The position numbers were made by a program, and so were the translations under genes. The notes below the pieces were generated by a model, which saw only the letters and a list, made by a program, of their open reading frames with translations, did no database searches and was not told the origin of the DNA. Source: Chloroflexota bacterium (GTDB lineage: Bacteria > Chloroflexota > Dehalococcoidia > DSTF01 > RBG-16-68-14). Taken from it: 64,000 nt of DNA. Positions 1 through 8,411 of this stretch are shown piece after piece (the first letter of the stretch is position 1; each line of letters begins with the position of its first letter). The stretch spans positions 17,133 to 81,132 of the forward strand of contig QIFC01000077.1 in the NCBI GenBank assembly GCA_003228685.1. The letters run 5' to 3'.

Positions 1-1
1 T

Positions 2-1210
2 CACGCCGGCAGCGAACAGATTGAGATCGAGGGCGCAGTCGATACCGGCCAGGTGCTCGCAATCGCCACGGGCCGCGCTCAGACGACGATCTCCGTCAGC
101 GGCTCAGCCGGCATTGAGGTGGGCGCTCGCATTCGCATGGGCGAAGAGCTGCTCGAAGTCCTCAGCATCGAGCCGGCGACAGCAACGCTCGAACGCGGAG
201 CGGACGACCTTGATGGCAACGGGACGAACGCGGCCGCACACACCTCCGGCGCGCAGATTCTTAAGCTCGTCGAGGAACCGGACGAGGACGCGGATGTTGA
301 ACCGGAGGACCCGGACACCGGCCAGACTCTGCTCGAGACGCTGAGCGCTGATGCCACAACGGCGGTCGTAAGCGGCACCACCGGAATCTCAGCTGGCGAA
401 ACGTACCAGATCGGCAGCGAGTTGGTGCGCGTAACGGATACCCAGCCCGCGGTGCTGCGCGTGGAACGTGGCGTTGGCGGCACTGAGCGCGCGGCGCACT
501 CGCGGCGCGTGGCTATTTTCGATGACAACTTCCTCTCCGTCGAGCGAGGTGTCCTTGGCACGGCAGCAACGGCGCACGATGCCGGCACAGACCTGCTCTT
601 CGACGTGATTGAAGTAGAGCGCGAAGTGCTGGGCACGAAGGTTGAGGACCACACCAAGAACGCTGAGTTGTTCCTGGGCAGCGTCATCATCGTGGAGCGA
701 GGGGTGCTCAACTCGGAGCCTGCCGAGCACGAGAACGGCACACTTGTGATGGACTTCCCGGCCCCGCTGGACCCAGACACGGTCATTACCACCGGCCCAA
801 CCTGCGGCCAGAACCCACCTCTCATCGCGGATGCGACGGAGGGTCCTTCCGCGACGCCACGGGAGGGTGCTACGCAGGTCAGGATATTGCTGACCGAGTG
901 GGGGGCCCTGGCAGATCCCAGCTCGGTTCCCGAAGGACCTGTCGATTTCACAGTGGTCAACGACGGCGCAGTCGTCCACAACTTCCGCATCGTCGCTACC
1001 GATCTGGCGCCGGACGCGCTCCCGGTCGATGGCCCGGTGATGGATGAAAGCCGGGTCGACGTTGTGGGAGGCTTTACGGGCGCGCTGGTCGGCGGTGATG
1101 AAAGGTTCGTCAGCGCCGACCTACCTCCTGGCAACTACGTGCTCTTGTGCAACGTGCCCACCCACTACAGCCTGGGCATGGTCACCAGCTTCGAGGTGAC
1201 AGGCCCGTAG
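2..1210 (+). CDS. secreted repeat protein with C-terminal cupredoxin domain (5' partial)
   Basis: The frame is open from base 2, so the N-terminus lies outside the window. The visible part has at least four imperfect repeats built around VERGVLGT...H (roughly bases 455-760), separated by acidic stretches. The last 105 residues look like a plastocyanin-type cupredoxin: a VVHNF histidine near base 977, a LLCNV cysteine at 1148, a PTHYS histidine near 1162 and a GM methionine at 1178 form a plausible type 1 copper site (His-Cys-His-Met). Role inferred: extracellular electron carrier or copper protein on a repeat stalk. The repeats match no family I can name. Confidence 0.75.
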   Translation, partial: HAGSEQIEIEGAVDTGQVLAIATGRAQTTISVSGSAGIEVGARIRMGEELLEVLSIEPATATLERGADDLDGNGTNAAAHTSGAQILKLVEEPDEDADVEPEDPDTGQTLLETLSADATTAVVSGTTGISAGETYQIGSELVRVTDTQPAVLRVERGVGGTERAAHSRRVAIFDDNFLSVERGVLGTAATAHDAGTDLLFDVIEVEREVLGTKVEDHTKNAELFLGSVIIVERGVLNSEPAEHENGTLVMDFPAPLDPDTVITTGPTCGQNPPLIADATEGPSATPREGATQVRILLTEWGALADPSSVPEGPVDFTVVNDGAVVHNFRIVATDLAPDALPVDGPVMDESRVDVVGGFTGALVGGDERFVSADLPPGNYVLLCNVPTHYSLGMVTSFEVTGP

Positions 1211-1329
1211 ACTGGCTGCACCAGTACGGATTCAGCTTGACCCTTCTCAGGGCTCTTAGCTAGACTCAGACACCAGACAAGCTTTATGGCATGTAACGAA
1301 AACGAATCCTACTACTAGGGAGTGAGATC

Positions 1330-1449
1330 GTGGCGAACCAGGCAGGCAAGCGATACCAGTGCAACAAGTGCAACACGGAGATGATCGTCACTAAAGGTGG
1401 CGACGGAGAGCTATCATGCTGCGGCCAGACCATGGAGCAGAAGAAGTAG
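1330..1449 (+). CDS. desulforedoxin-like rubredoxin-type protein, copy 1
   Basis: 39-aa protein, GTG start, SD-like AGGGAG about 10 bases upstream. It has the desulforedoxin pattern: CNKC near residue 12 and adjacent CC near residue 29, giving four cysteines for one Fe(SCys)4 centre. Family length is about 36-40 aa, so this is complete. Desulforedoxin also forms the N-terminal domain of desulfoferrodoxin (superoxide reductase), but no SOR domain follows. Likely a small electron-transfer or oxidative-stress protein. A paralogue starts 15 bases downstream, so the two are probably co-transcribed. Confidence 0.85.
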   Translation: MANQAGKRYQCNKCNTEMIVTKGGDGELSCCGQTMEQKK

Positions 1450-1464
1450 CACAGGGGTGACGAT

Positions 1465-1608
1465 GTGGCTAATCAGCTAGGTAAGCGGTTTCAGTGCGAG
1501 AAGTGCAGTTCGGAAGTGCTCTGCATCAAGCCAGGTGATGGCGAGGTCGAGTGCTGCGGCGTTGCGATGCAGCTGATGCAGCCCAAGGTGCTGCCCTCCG
1601 CGGACTAG
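1465..1608 (+). CDS. desulforedoxin-like rubredoxin-type protein, copy 2
   Basis: 47-aa paralogue of the preceding gene (VANQLGKRFQCEKC against VANQAGKRYQCNKC), GTG start, SD GGGGTGA about 6 bases upstream. It keeps the CxxC and CC iron ligands and has an 8-residue C-terminal extension. The tandem arrangement indicates a local duplication. A GC-rich hairpin lies 60 bases downstream. The in-frame GTG was chosen because it aligns with the start of copy 1; the ATG two bases earlier is out of frame. Confidence 0.83.
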   Translation: MANQLGKRFQCEKCSSEVLCIKPGDGEVECCGVAMQLMQPKVLPSAD

Positions 1609-1665
1609 GGGCCTTCCTGCGAAAGGCCTGCGCGGACGCTTTGCGTTCGCAGCTAGGTGTGATTG

Positions 1666-1694
1666 AGCGGCCGTCCCACATGGGACCGGCCGCT
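1666..1694 (+). terminator. GC-rich hairpin after desulforedoxin pair
   Basis: AGCGGCCG-TCCCA and TGGGACCGGCCGCT pair across a 2-base loop with one bulge. No clear T-tract follows (TGTGGTTT), so it is only a probable terminator. It ends 10 bases before the amidohydrolase start. Confidence 0.5.
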
Positions 1695-1704
1695 TGTGGT
1701 TTAG

Positions 1705-3234
1705 ATGACTTCTCTGCTGTTGCACAACTCCAACGTCGTAACCATGGCCGGCGACGGCTTGGAAGCGGACGCCGTAGCCATTCGCGACGGAGCGATCGTC
1801 GCCGTTGGCAGCGCTGGAGAAGCAGCCTCCGCGCTGGGCTCGGACACCGCTCGCGTCGACTGCGAACGTGGCGTACTGCTGCCAGCGTTCATTGACGCGC
1901 ATTGCCACCTGCTCTCCTATGCGGCGAGCCTGCTCGCGGTCGATTGCAGTGCTGCGCGTTCGATCGCGGAGATCCAGGACGCAATCAGGCAACGCGCCAG
2001 GCGGACGCCGGCGGGAAGCTGGATTCGCGCTTTCGGCTACGAGGAAACGCAGCTCGTGGAGGCGCGACATCCCACCGCGACGGACCTCGACGACGCTACG
2101 TCGGATCACCCTGTCCGCCTGGTCCATAACAGCGGTCACGTGCGCGTGCTTAACAGCCTCGCCCTGCGTCTGACGGGGATAGATGGCAGGACCGAAGAGC
2201 CTCCCGGTGGCGTCATTGAGCGCGACCTTGAGACGGGCGAGCCGAACGGTGTGCTGATCGGTATGGAACGCCTCGTCGATCAGGCTGTTCCCGACCTCGC
2301 CTACGAAGAGCTTTCGGATGCCGTGCGAGAAGCCTCCCGACGCTTTCTTAGCGTTGGCATTACTGCCATCCAGGATGCGACACATACCAACGGCCTATCA
2401 GAATGGACGCTGTTTCAGCGGCTCATGGGCGACGGCTCGCTGACACTAGACGTCATCATGATGGAAGGTTCGGAACACTTCGGAGAGCTTCCGCGGAGCG
2501 CGCTTGATGGTCAGCTCGTTCGAGGTCCCGTGAAGGTCATGCTGCACGAACTGGAGAACGCCGGACCCGATGCCGACGAGGTGGTCTCCATGGCAAGGGT
2601 CGCCAGCGCTGCTCAGGCAGCAGGACGCCAGATGGCCATCCACGCCATCGGAGAGCAGGCCGTTCTGCGTGCTGTCGAGGCGCTAGAGGCTGCGCTGCGG
2701 AAATCGCCTCGAGACGATCATAGGCATCGCATCGAGCACTGCAGTGTGTTGCCGGATGGGATGGCGGCCCGCATAGCCGAGTTGGGCGTCGCCGTCGTGA
2801 GCCAGCCGGCGTTCATTCGCAAGCGGGGAGATCGCTATCTGCAACTTCTGGCCGATACTCAGCTTGAGCGGCTCTATGCGTTCCGGGCGTTATCTGAAGC
2901 GGGCGTGCTCCTCGCCGCGGGCTCCGATGCGCCGGTGTCCCCGCCGGATCCGCTGGCCTCCGCCGCTGCGGCCGTAGACCGCGCGACGGCCTCTGGCGCG
3001 GCGATCGGGAGCAGTCAGGCAGTCGATACGCTCGAGGCGCTGCGCTGGTGGACATGGGGCGCCGCGCACGCTGCGTTCCTGGAGGCGACGCGCGGGTCAC
3101 TGCGGCCTGGCGCGGTCGCCGACCTCGTGCTGTTGCCCAAGGGCACAATGTCGGCGTCGCCGGAGGAACTGCGAACCTACGCCCCTATGTGTGTCTGGCG
3201 TCGTGGGGAGCAGGTCGTCCCAGACTCAAGATGA
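1705..3234 (+). CDS. amidohydrolase family protein (YtcJ-like, amidohydrolase 3)
   Basis: 509 aa, normal for YtcJ-type metal-dependent amidohydrolases. The N-terminal beta-sandwich begins LLLHNSNVVTM and is followed by the HxH metal motif AFIDAHCHLL (about residue 63), a conserved histidine region IHAIGEQAV (about 311), HRIEHCSVL (about 340) and the metal-binding aspartate in GSDAPVSPPDPL (about 410). The C-terminal strands PGAVADLVLL complete the fold. Members hydrolyse cyclic or linear amides; substrate unknown. No strong SD precedes the ATG. Nothing in the neighbourhood points to a pathway. Confidence 0.85.
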   Translation: MTSLLLHNSNVVTMAGDGLEADAVAIRDGAIVAVGSAGEAASALGSDTARVDCERGVLLPAFIDAHCHLLSYAASLLAVDCSAARSIAEIQDAIRQRARRTPAGSWIRAFGYEETQLVEARHPTATDLDDATSDHPVRLVHNSGHVRVLNSLALRLTGIDGRTEEPPGGVIERDLETGEPNGVLIGMERLVDQAVPDLAYEELSDAVREASRRFLSVGITAIQDATHTNGLSEWTLFQRLMGDGSLTLDVIMMEGSEHFGELPRSALDGQLVRGPVKVMLHELENAGPDADEVVSMARVASAAQAAGRQMAIHAIGEQAVLRAVEALEAALRKSPRDDHRHRIEHCSVLPDGMAARIAELGVAVVSQPAFIRKRGDRYLQLLADTQLERLYAFRALSEAGVLLAAGSDAPVSPPDPLASAAAAVDRATASGAAIGSSQAVDTLEALRWWTWGAAHAAFLEATRGSLRPGAVADLVLLPKGTMSASPEELRTYAPMCVWRRGEQVVPDSR

Positions 3235-3271
3235 AGCTAGTCGCGAGTGGGCGTAGCCTCACTCGCCGTTC

Positions 3272-3300
3272 TTGACTAGGGAGAAATTGGCACATATACT
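3272..3300 (+). promoter_or_regulatory. sigma-70-type promoter of the tRNA-tuf operon
   Basis: TTGACT (3272-3277) and TATACT (3295-3300) separated by exactly 17 bases, close to consensus. The predicted transcript starts near 3307, just ahead of a short hairpin (CCCCGA-CGTG-TCGGGG, 3310-3325) in the leader, and then covers the three tRNAs and probably tuf. Confidence 0.8.
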
Positions 3301-3360
3301 TCTAGTAAGCCCCGACGTGTCGGGGGCGTACTTTTGTTAGGCTCAAGACACGGGATGCGG

Positions 3361-3433
3361 GCCCGCGTGGCGCAATGGTAGCGCAGTCGATTTGTAATCG
3401 ACAGGTTAGTGGGTTCGAATCCCCACCCAAGCG
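3361..3433 (+). tRNA. tRNA-Thr (anticodon TGT), aberrant T-arm and acceptor
   Basis: The D-arm (GCGC/GCGC, loop AATGGTA) and anticodon arm (GTCGA-TTTGTAA-TCGAC) are perfect and give anticodon TGT. The T-arm GTGGG-TTCGAAT-CCCCAC carries one extra C. The 5' acceptor GCCCGCG does not pair with the 3' side (CCCAAGC): only about four of seven positions match. No CCA is encoded. Either a decayed gene, a sequence error, or an unusual tRNA. Gene order Thr-Tyr-Thr-tuf resembles the E. coli tufB operon. Confidence 0.6.
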
Positions 3434-3438
3434 TTTTA

Positions 3439-3526
3439 GGAGGGGTGGGTGAGTGGCTAAAACCGACGGTCTGTAAAATCGTTGCCCTGACGGGCTACGC
3501 AGGTTCGAATCCTGCCCCCTCCACCA
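3439..3526 (+). tRNA. tRNA-Tyr (anticodon GTA)
   Basis: Complete cloverleaf: acceptor GGAGGGG/CCCCTCC, anticodon arm ACGGT-CTGTAAA-ATCGT with anticodon GTA, a long variable arm (GCCC TGAC GGGC) as expected for the class II tRNA-Tyr, T-arm GCAGG-TTCGAAT-CCTGC, and an encoded CCA (3524-3526). Confidence 0.95.
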
Positions 3527-3578
3527 GCGAGAATTGACGCCAGAAGCTGGAAGGGCCAAAATCTAGAGGAAGCGGCGT

Positions 3579-3653
3579 CTGGCTCTGGCGCATTGGTAGA
3601 GCACGCCCTTGGTAAGGGCGAGGTCTCCGGTTCAAGTCCGGATGTGGGCTCCA
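3579..3653 (+). tRNA. tRNA-Thr (anticodon GGT), aberrant 5' acceptor
   Basis: Anticodon arm CGCCC-TTGGTAA-GGGCG (anticodon GGT), T-arm TCCGG-TTCAAGT-CCGGA and 3' TGTGGGC-T-CCA are normal. The 5' half is not: the seven bases preceding the D-arm (CTGGCTC) do not pair with TGTGGGC, and the D-stem GCGC/GAGC has a G-A mismatch. The expected 5' acceptor would be GCCCACA-like. Confidence 0.65.
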
Positions 3654-3718
3654 GATGACAAGGCAGCGCGGGATAGGCAAAGCCCGGAAACGCCTGCAGT
3701 AGCGGAGGAAGGAACAGA

Positions 3719-4918
3719 ATGGCAAAGCAGAAGTTTGAGCGAACCAAGCCACACGTCAACGTAGGTACCATTGGCCACGTTGATCATGGTAAGACCACGC
3801 TTACCTCGGCTATCACGAAGGTGCTCTCTTTGAAGGGCTGGGCAGAAAATCGTGAATTCGGCAGCATCGATAGGGCGCCGGAGGAGCGCGATCGGGGCAT
3901 CACGATCGCTATCGCTCACGTGGAGTACGAGACGGCAAACCGCCACTACGCGCACGTGGACTGCCCGGGCCACGCTGACTACATCAAGAACATGATCACG
4001 GGCGCCGCCCAGATGGACGGCGCCATCCTGGTCGTTGCCGCGCCTGACGGCCCGATGCCCCAGACGCGCGAGCACGTTCTGCTGGCCAAGCAGGTGGAGG
4101 TGCCGAGCATGGTCGTCTTCCTCAACAAAGTGGACATGATGGACGACCCGGAGCTGCTCGACTTGGTCGAATTAGAGCTGCAAGAGTTGCTCACCAAGTA
4201 CGAGTTCGACGGCGACAACATCCCGATCATCCGTGGCAGCGCCTTGAAGGCGTTGGAGTCCGAGAGTGATGACCCAGACCACGAAGACTACAAATGCATT
4301 TGGGAGTTGATGGAGGCGCTCGATTCGTACATTCCTCAGCCGGAGCGCGCCAAGGACCAGCCGTTCCTGATGCCAGTGGAGGACGTCTTCGGTATCAAGG
4401 GTCGCGGCACGGTGGTCACCGGCCGCATTGAGCGAGGCGTGATAAACGTTGGCGAAGAGATTGAGATCGTCGGTCTCAAGGACACGAGCAAGACGGTCGT
4501 TACCGGCGTAGAGATGTTCAAGAAGTTGCTGGACCAAGGCGAAGCCGGCGACAACGTTGGTTGCCTGCTACGCGGCATCGAGCGGGAAGAGATTCAGCGC
4601 GGCCAAGTGCTATCGGCACCCGGTAGTATCACGCCGCACACCACCTGTGAGGCCGAGGTCTACGTCCTTTCGAAGGACGAAGGCGGACGGCACACGCCGT
4701 TCTTTAAGGGCTACCGGCCGCAATTCTACATCCGCACCACCGACGTGACCGGCGAAATCCAGCTCGAAGAGGGCGTCGAGATGGTGATGCCAGGCGACAA
4801 CACCAAGATGCAGATCAAGCTGATCCAGCCCGTCGCGATGGAGGAAGGGCTGCGATTCGCCATCCGCGAAGGCAGCCGCACCGTTGGCGCCGGCGTCTTC
4901 ACGAAGATCCTGGAGTAG
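3719..4918 (+). CDS. tuf: elongation factor Tu
   Basis: 399 aa, full length. The GTPase delivers aminoacyl-tRNA to the ribosome. P-loop GHVDHGKT (residues 19-26), switch I RGITI (about 60), DCPGHADY (about 81), NKVD (about 136) and SALKALE (about 174) are all present, followed by beta-barrel domains 2 and 3. SD GGAGGAAGG lies 8 bases before the ATG. It is preceded by the tRNA cluster and followed 3 bases later by rpmG, so it is part of one long operon. Confidence 0.98.
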   Translation: MAKQKFERTKPHVNVGTIGHVDHGKTTLTSAITKVLSLKGWAENREFGSIDRAPEERDRGITIAIAHVEYETANRHYAHVDCPGHADYIKNMITGAAQMDGAILVVAAPDGPMPQTREHVLLAKQVEVPSMVVFLNKVDMMDDPELLDLVELELQELLTKYEFDGDNIPIIRGSALKALESESDDPDHEDYKCIWELMEALDSYIPQPERAKDQPFLMPVEDVFGIKGRGTVVTGRIERGVINVGEEIEIVGLKDTSKTVVTGVEMFKKLLDQGEAGDNVGCLLRGIEREEIQRGQVLSAPGSITPHTTCEAEVYVLSKDEGGRHTPFFKGYRPQFYIRTTDVTGEIQLEEGVEMVMPGDNTKMQIKLIQPVAMEEGLRFAIREGSRTVGAGVFTKILE

Positions 4919-4921
4919 CAC

Positions 4922-5086
4922 GTGGCTCGGAAAGACGATCGCATCGTTGTCAACCTCGCCTGCTCTGAATGCAAGGAGCGGTCGTACACGACCACGAAGA
5001 ACCGGCGCAACGACCCGGATCGCTTGGAGCTGAACAAGTACTGCCCTCGCTGCCGGAAGCACTATCTTCACCGAGAGGTAAGATAA
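4922..5086 (+). CDS. rpmG: 50S ribosomal protein L33
   Basis: 54 aa, GTG start 3 bases after the tuf stop. Typical bL33 sequence with both zinc-binding pairs (CSEC near residue 15 and CPRC near 43) and the [14 protein letters not shown] core. The tuf-rpmG-secE-nusG order is common in bacteria. Confidence 0.95.
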   Translation: MARKDDRIVVNLACSECKERSYTTTKNRRNDPDRLELNKYCPRCRKHYLHREVR

Positions 5087-5089
5087 GGT

Positions 5090-5410
5090 ATGAGCAGAGC
5101 GCTTCGTCGGCATCCGCAGGGTTCCAAGCGCAACCGGCGGCAACGCGCCGCCAAGCCGCAGGGGATCTCGCCGAGCACGCGGCCTCAAGGCCAGCGTGAG
5201 AGTTCGTCAGGCCGAGGAGGCCTTACGGCGCTCCGGGCCACCTGGGCGTTGGACATCATCACCGAACTGCAGAAGGTGACCTGGCCCAGCGCGGCGGACA
5301 CACGCTACCTGACGATGGTCGTTATTATCGTCGGGGCAGCCTTCGGCGTCTTCCTAGGCGGCGTCGATATGTTCTTCAACTGGTTCATCGAAAACACGCT
5401 ACTCCGCTAG
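5090..5410 (+). CDS. secE: preprotein translocase subunit SecE
   Basis: 106 aa. The first 45 residues form a basic, low-complexity cytoplasmic extension (RHPQGSKRNRRQRAAK). The conserved amphipathic helix ELQKVTWPS (about residue 59) and a single C-terminal transmembrane helix (YLTMVVIIVGAAFGVFLGGV) are diagnostic of SecE, the clamp of the SecYEG channel. The ATG lies 3 bases after rpmG, within the operon. Confidence 0.95.
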   Translation: MSRALRRHPQGSKRNRRQRAAKPQGISPSTRPQGQRESSSGRGGLTALRATWALDIITELQKVTWPSAADTRYLTMVVIIVGAAFGVFLGGVDMFFNWFIENTLLR

Positions 5411-5423
5411 GTCACTGCTTGCC

Positions 5424-6125
5424 ATGGTTACATCACCAGAAGACACCGAAGCTACCGCGCTCGAAGAAGTAAAGGCGACGCCCGCGAAAGCGTCTAAAGC
5501 TGCGAAGGCTGCCGCAAAGGACGATGCCGGCGAAAAATCACCGCGCCGCGATGTGCCCACTGAGGCCGAGGCGTTCGTCGAGGGGCAGGTCTGGTACATC
5601 ATCCACACCTACTCCGGCCACGAGAACAAGGTCAAGACCAACCTCGAGCACCGCATTCCGTCAATGGACGCGCAAGACCTGATCTATCGCGTGGTGGTGC
5701 CCACGGAGGACGAGATCGAGATCCGCGATGGCCAGCGGCGCACGGTTTCAAGGAAGATCTTCCCTGGATACATTCTGGTTCAGATGGTCGAGCTTCTGGA
5801 AGACGATCCAAGGTCGACGCAGGCCTGGTTCGTTGTCCGCAACACGCCAGGCGTGACGGGTTTCGTTGGCTCCGGCACGAGGCCGGTGCCGTTGGAAGAA
5901 GAGGAAGTACGGCGCATCCTGGGCCAGATGCGAGTCGAAGAGCCGAAGATCAAAGTTGGATTCGAGATGGGCGAGAGCGTCCGCATCGTCGATGGTCCGT
6001 TCCAGGACTTCGTCGGCCAGGTGGACGACCTCAACCTGGAGAAGGGCAAGGTCAAGGTCTTGGTCTCGTTCTTCGGGCGTGAAACACCTGTTGAACTCGA
6101 TTTCCTACAAGTAGAGAAACTCTAG
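5424..6125 (+). CDS. nusG: transcription termination/antitermination protein NusG
   Basis: 233 aa, longer than the usual 175-190 because of a charged Ala/Lys/Glu-rich N-terminal tail of about 50 residues. The NGN domain starts at WYIIHTYSGHENKV and contains FPGYILVQM and RNTPGVTGFVG. The C-terminal KOW domain (GESVRIVDGPFQDFVG) binds S10 or Rho. Thirteen bases separate it from secE and 15 from rplK. Confidence 0.96.
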   Translation: MVTSPEDTEATALEEVKATPAKASKAAKAAAKDDAGEKSPRRDVPTEAEAFVEGQVWYIIHTYSGHENKVKTNLEHRIPSMDAQDLIYRVVVPTEDEIEIRDGQRRTVSRKIFPGYILVQMVELLEDDPRSTQAWFVVRNTPGVTGFVGSGTRPVPLEEEEVRRILGQMRVEEPKIKVGFEMGESVRIVDGPFQDFVGQVDDLNLEKGKVKVLVSFFGRETPVELDFLQVEKL

Positions 6126-6140
6126 AGGTCAGATAGAAAC

Positions 6141-6563
6141 ATGGCTAAGAAAGTACGAGCCGTCATCAAGCTGCAGATCGAGGCTGGCAAGGCAAATCCG
6201 GCCCCGCCCGTTGGTCCCGCGTTGGGCCAGCACGGCGTCAATATCATGGGCTTCTGCAAGGACTACAACGAAAAGACGTCGTCGCAGGCCGGCTCGATTG
6301 TTCCTGTCGAGATCCTGGTCTTTGAAGACCGCTCCTTCACGTTTACGCTGAAGACGCCTCCCGCTTCTGACCTGCTCAAGAAGGCCGCAGGCGTTGAAAA
6401 AGGCAGCGGCGTGCAGCTGCGGGAGAAGGCCGGCGAAGTGACGCACGCCCAGATCCGCACGATCGCGGAGGCGAAGATGCGCGATCTCAACGCGAAAGAT
6501 ATTGAAGGCGCCATGCTCCAGATAGAGGGCACAGCCCGCAGCATGGGCATTGAGGTGGTCTGA
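6141..6563 (+). CDS. rplK: 50S ribosomal protein L11
   Basis: 140 aa, canonical uL11: [19 protein letters not shown] at the N-terminus, [19 protein letters not shown], and a C-terminal rRNA-binding domain ending in the MGIEV motif. It forms the GTPase-associated centre on 23S rRNA. Two bases separate its stop from the GTG of rplA. Confidence 0.97.
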   Translation: MAKKVRAVIKLQIEAGKANPAPPVGPALGQHGVNIMGFCKDYNEKTSSQAGSIVPVEILVFEDRSFTFTLKTPPASDLLKKAAGVEKGSGVQLREKAGEVTHAQIRTIAEAKMRDLNAKDIEGAMLQIEGTARSMGIEVV

Positions 6564-6565
6564 TC

Positions 6566-7276
6566 GTGAAGCGTGGCAAGAACTACAAAGAGCGAGCGGA
6601 GTTCGTCGACCCGGCGAAGACCTATTCGCCTGAAGAGGCTGTGAAGCTGGCGAAGGAGATCTCGTTCGCCAAGTTCGACGAGACCGTCGAGCTGCACATG
6701 CGCACGGGCCTGGACCCCAGGCACGCGGAGCAGCAGTTGCGCGGCACCGCGCTGCTGCCGCACGGTCTCGGCAAGAGCGTGCGGGTGCTCGTGTTCGCCG
6801 AGGGTGACGCGGCTCGCATGGCCGAAGAAGCAGGCGCTGAGCACGTTGGCGGCGACGACTTGATTTCGAAGGTCGAAGGTGGCTGGACTGACTTCGACGT
6901 GGCGCTGGCGCAGCGTGACCTGATGGGGAAAGTTGGCAAGTTGGGACGGGTGCTTGGCCCGCGTGGCCTCATGCCCAACCCGCGCGCAGGCACGGTCGTG
7001 GACAGCGATAGCATGTCAAAGGCGGTGCAGGACGCGATGCAGGGCAAGGTGGAGTTCCGCCTGGACAAGACGTCGATCCTCCACGCGCCGATTGGGAAGG
7101 CCAGCTTCGATGAGGAGAAGCTGCTTGAGAACTTGGCGACGCTGATGCAAGAGGTCGTTAAGGCCAAGCCTGAGCAGGTCAAAGGCGTGTTCGTGAAGAG
7201 CATCGTGCTCACCACGACGATGGGTCCCTCAATCAAGCTCGACCCCACGCCCACGCTTGCTCTGACCGCCAACTAG
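6566..7276 (+). CDS. rplA: 50S ribosomal protein L1
   Basis: 236 aa, GTG start. Canonical uL1: [13 protein letters not shown] at the N-terminus, [37 protein letters not shown] (about residue 131) and C-terminal strands [19 protein letters not shown]1 stalk protein and, in many bacteria, translational repressor of its own operon. Unusually, rplJ and rplL do not follow; a MaoC-type gene comes next after 280 bases. Confidence 0.97.
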   Translation: MKRGKNYKERAEFVDPAKTYSPEEAVKLAKEISFAKFDETVELHMRTGLDPRHAEQQLRGTALLPHGLGKSVRVLVFAEGDAARMAEEAGAEHVGGDDLISKVEGGWTDFDVALAQRDLMGKVGKLGRVLGPRGLMPNPRAGTVVDSDSMSKAVQDAMQGKVEFRLDKTSILHAPIGKASFDEEKLLENLATLMQEVVKAKPEQVKGVFVKSIVLTTTMGPSIKLDPTPTLALTAN

Positions 7277-7556
7277 CCGGTCTGACAGCCCTCACTCCTA
7301 GAGTCTCCCACGTGTAGAGGGAAGCGGCGAAAGTCTAGGCGGATCAGCGTCCTTTGAAGCGTTCTTCTTAGCGCTCCCGGTGACTTGGCTTGAGAAGGCC
7401 TTTCTTGCATTCGGCTCGCCCTTCACCTTGTTCCTCTTCGGTACGTTCGTGAGCCTCCGCCTCGCACGGCTAGTACCGCGAACACCCACTACTATCACGC
7501 CGCGCTGCTTGCTAGAATCCGTAGGCACACAAGAGGAAGCTGAGGAGGAACAGTTC

Positions 7557-8393
7557 ATGGCTATCGACGCTTCTGCCGTCGGCAAGGAACTTCCCGACAC
7601 CACGTTCGAGTACACCGACCGCGACGTCATGCTTTACGCCCTCGGCGTCGGCGCGACGGCGCAGGACTTGAACTTCGTCTACGAAAAGAACCTCCAGACG
7701 CTGCCGACGTTCGGCGTGGTTCCCGCGTTCCCGGCGCTGGGCGGCATCGGCAAGTACATGGAGTTCAATCCGATGATGCTCCTCCACGGCGAGCAGAGCA
7801 TCACGCTGAATGGCCCCATCCCGACCAGCGGAAAGCTGACGACCGGGGGCACGATCACGGGCATCTACGACAAGGGCTCCGGCGCGCTCGTTAGCATCTC
7901 CGTGGATACGAAGGACGAAAGCGGCAACGTGCTGTTCACCAACACGTCTGGCATCTTCCTCCGCGGGGAGGGTGGCTTCGGCGGCGATCGCGGACCGAGC
8001 GTCTCTAAGAAGAACGTTCCGCCGGAGCGCGCGCCCAACCACACCGTCGAATACAAAACGTCGCCGGACCAGGCCGCCATCTATCGGCTCTCCGGCGACC
8101 GCAACCCACTGCACATCGACCCCGAATTCGCGAAGATGGGTGGCTTCGACAAGCCGATCATCCACGGACTCTGTACGTTCGGCCATGTCGGCCGTGCCGT
8201 ACTGGAGGTCGTCTGCGACGGCGACCCTGCCAAGCTGAAGGCGTTCGAAGTTCGCTTTTCAGGCGTAGCCTTCCCGGGCGAGACGATCGTCACGCAGATC
8301 TGGGATGATGCGGACGGCAAGGTGCTCATTCAGGCGACGACCGCCGAGCGAGGCGAGCCGGTGATTTCCAACGCCTCCGCGACGATTGGCTAA
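7557..8393 (+). CDS. MaoC-like (R)-specific enoyl-CoA hydratase 2
   Basis: 278 aa, two-hotdog arrangement as in hydratase 2 of the peroxisomal multifunctional enzyme. The C-terminal half has the hydratase-2 signature YRLSGDRNPLHIDPEFA (about residues 180-196) with catalytic Asp and His. Expected reaction: reversible hydration of trans-2-enoyl-CoA to (R)-3-hydroxyacyl-CoA. The reading frame is open for 59 codons upstream, but the ATG at 7557 has a good SD (GAGGAGGAA) and matches the family N-terminus. A TAGAAT box at 7513 may be its -10. Confidence 0.88.
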   Translation: MAIDASAVGKELPDTTFEYTDRDVMLYALGVGATAQDLNFVYEKNLQTLPTFGVVPAFPALGGIGKYMEFNPMMLLHGEQSITLNGPIPTSGKLTTGGTITGIYDKGSGALVSISVDTKDESGNVLFTNTSGIFLRGEGGFGGDRGPSVSKKNVPPERAPNHTVEYKTSPDQAAIYRLSGDRNPLHIDPEFAKMGGFDKPIIHGLCTFGHVGRAVLEVVCDGDPAKLKAFEVRFSGVAFPGETIVTQIWDDADGKVLIQATTAERGEPVISNASATIG

Positions 8394-8411
8394 CGTGACA
8401 GGAGTGTCACG

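Noticed and set aside
7299..7380. L10 leader / rplJ remnant
   Set aside because: No recognisable L10-binding hairpin or rplJ codons.
7380..7556. 59-codon N-terminal extension of the MaoC protein
   Set aside because: Hydrophobic, unlike family members; the ATG at 7557 has a strong SD.
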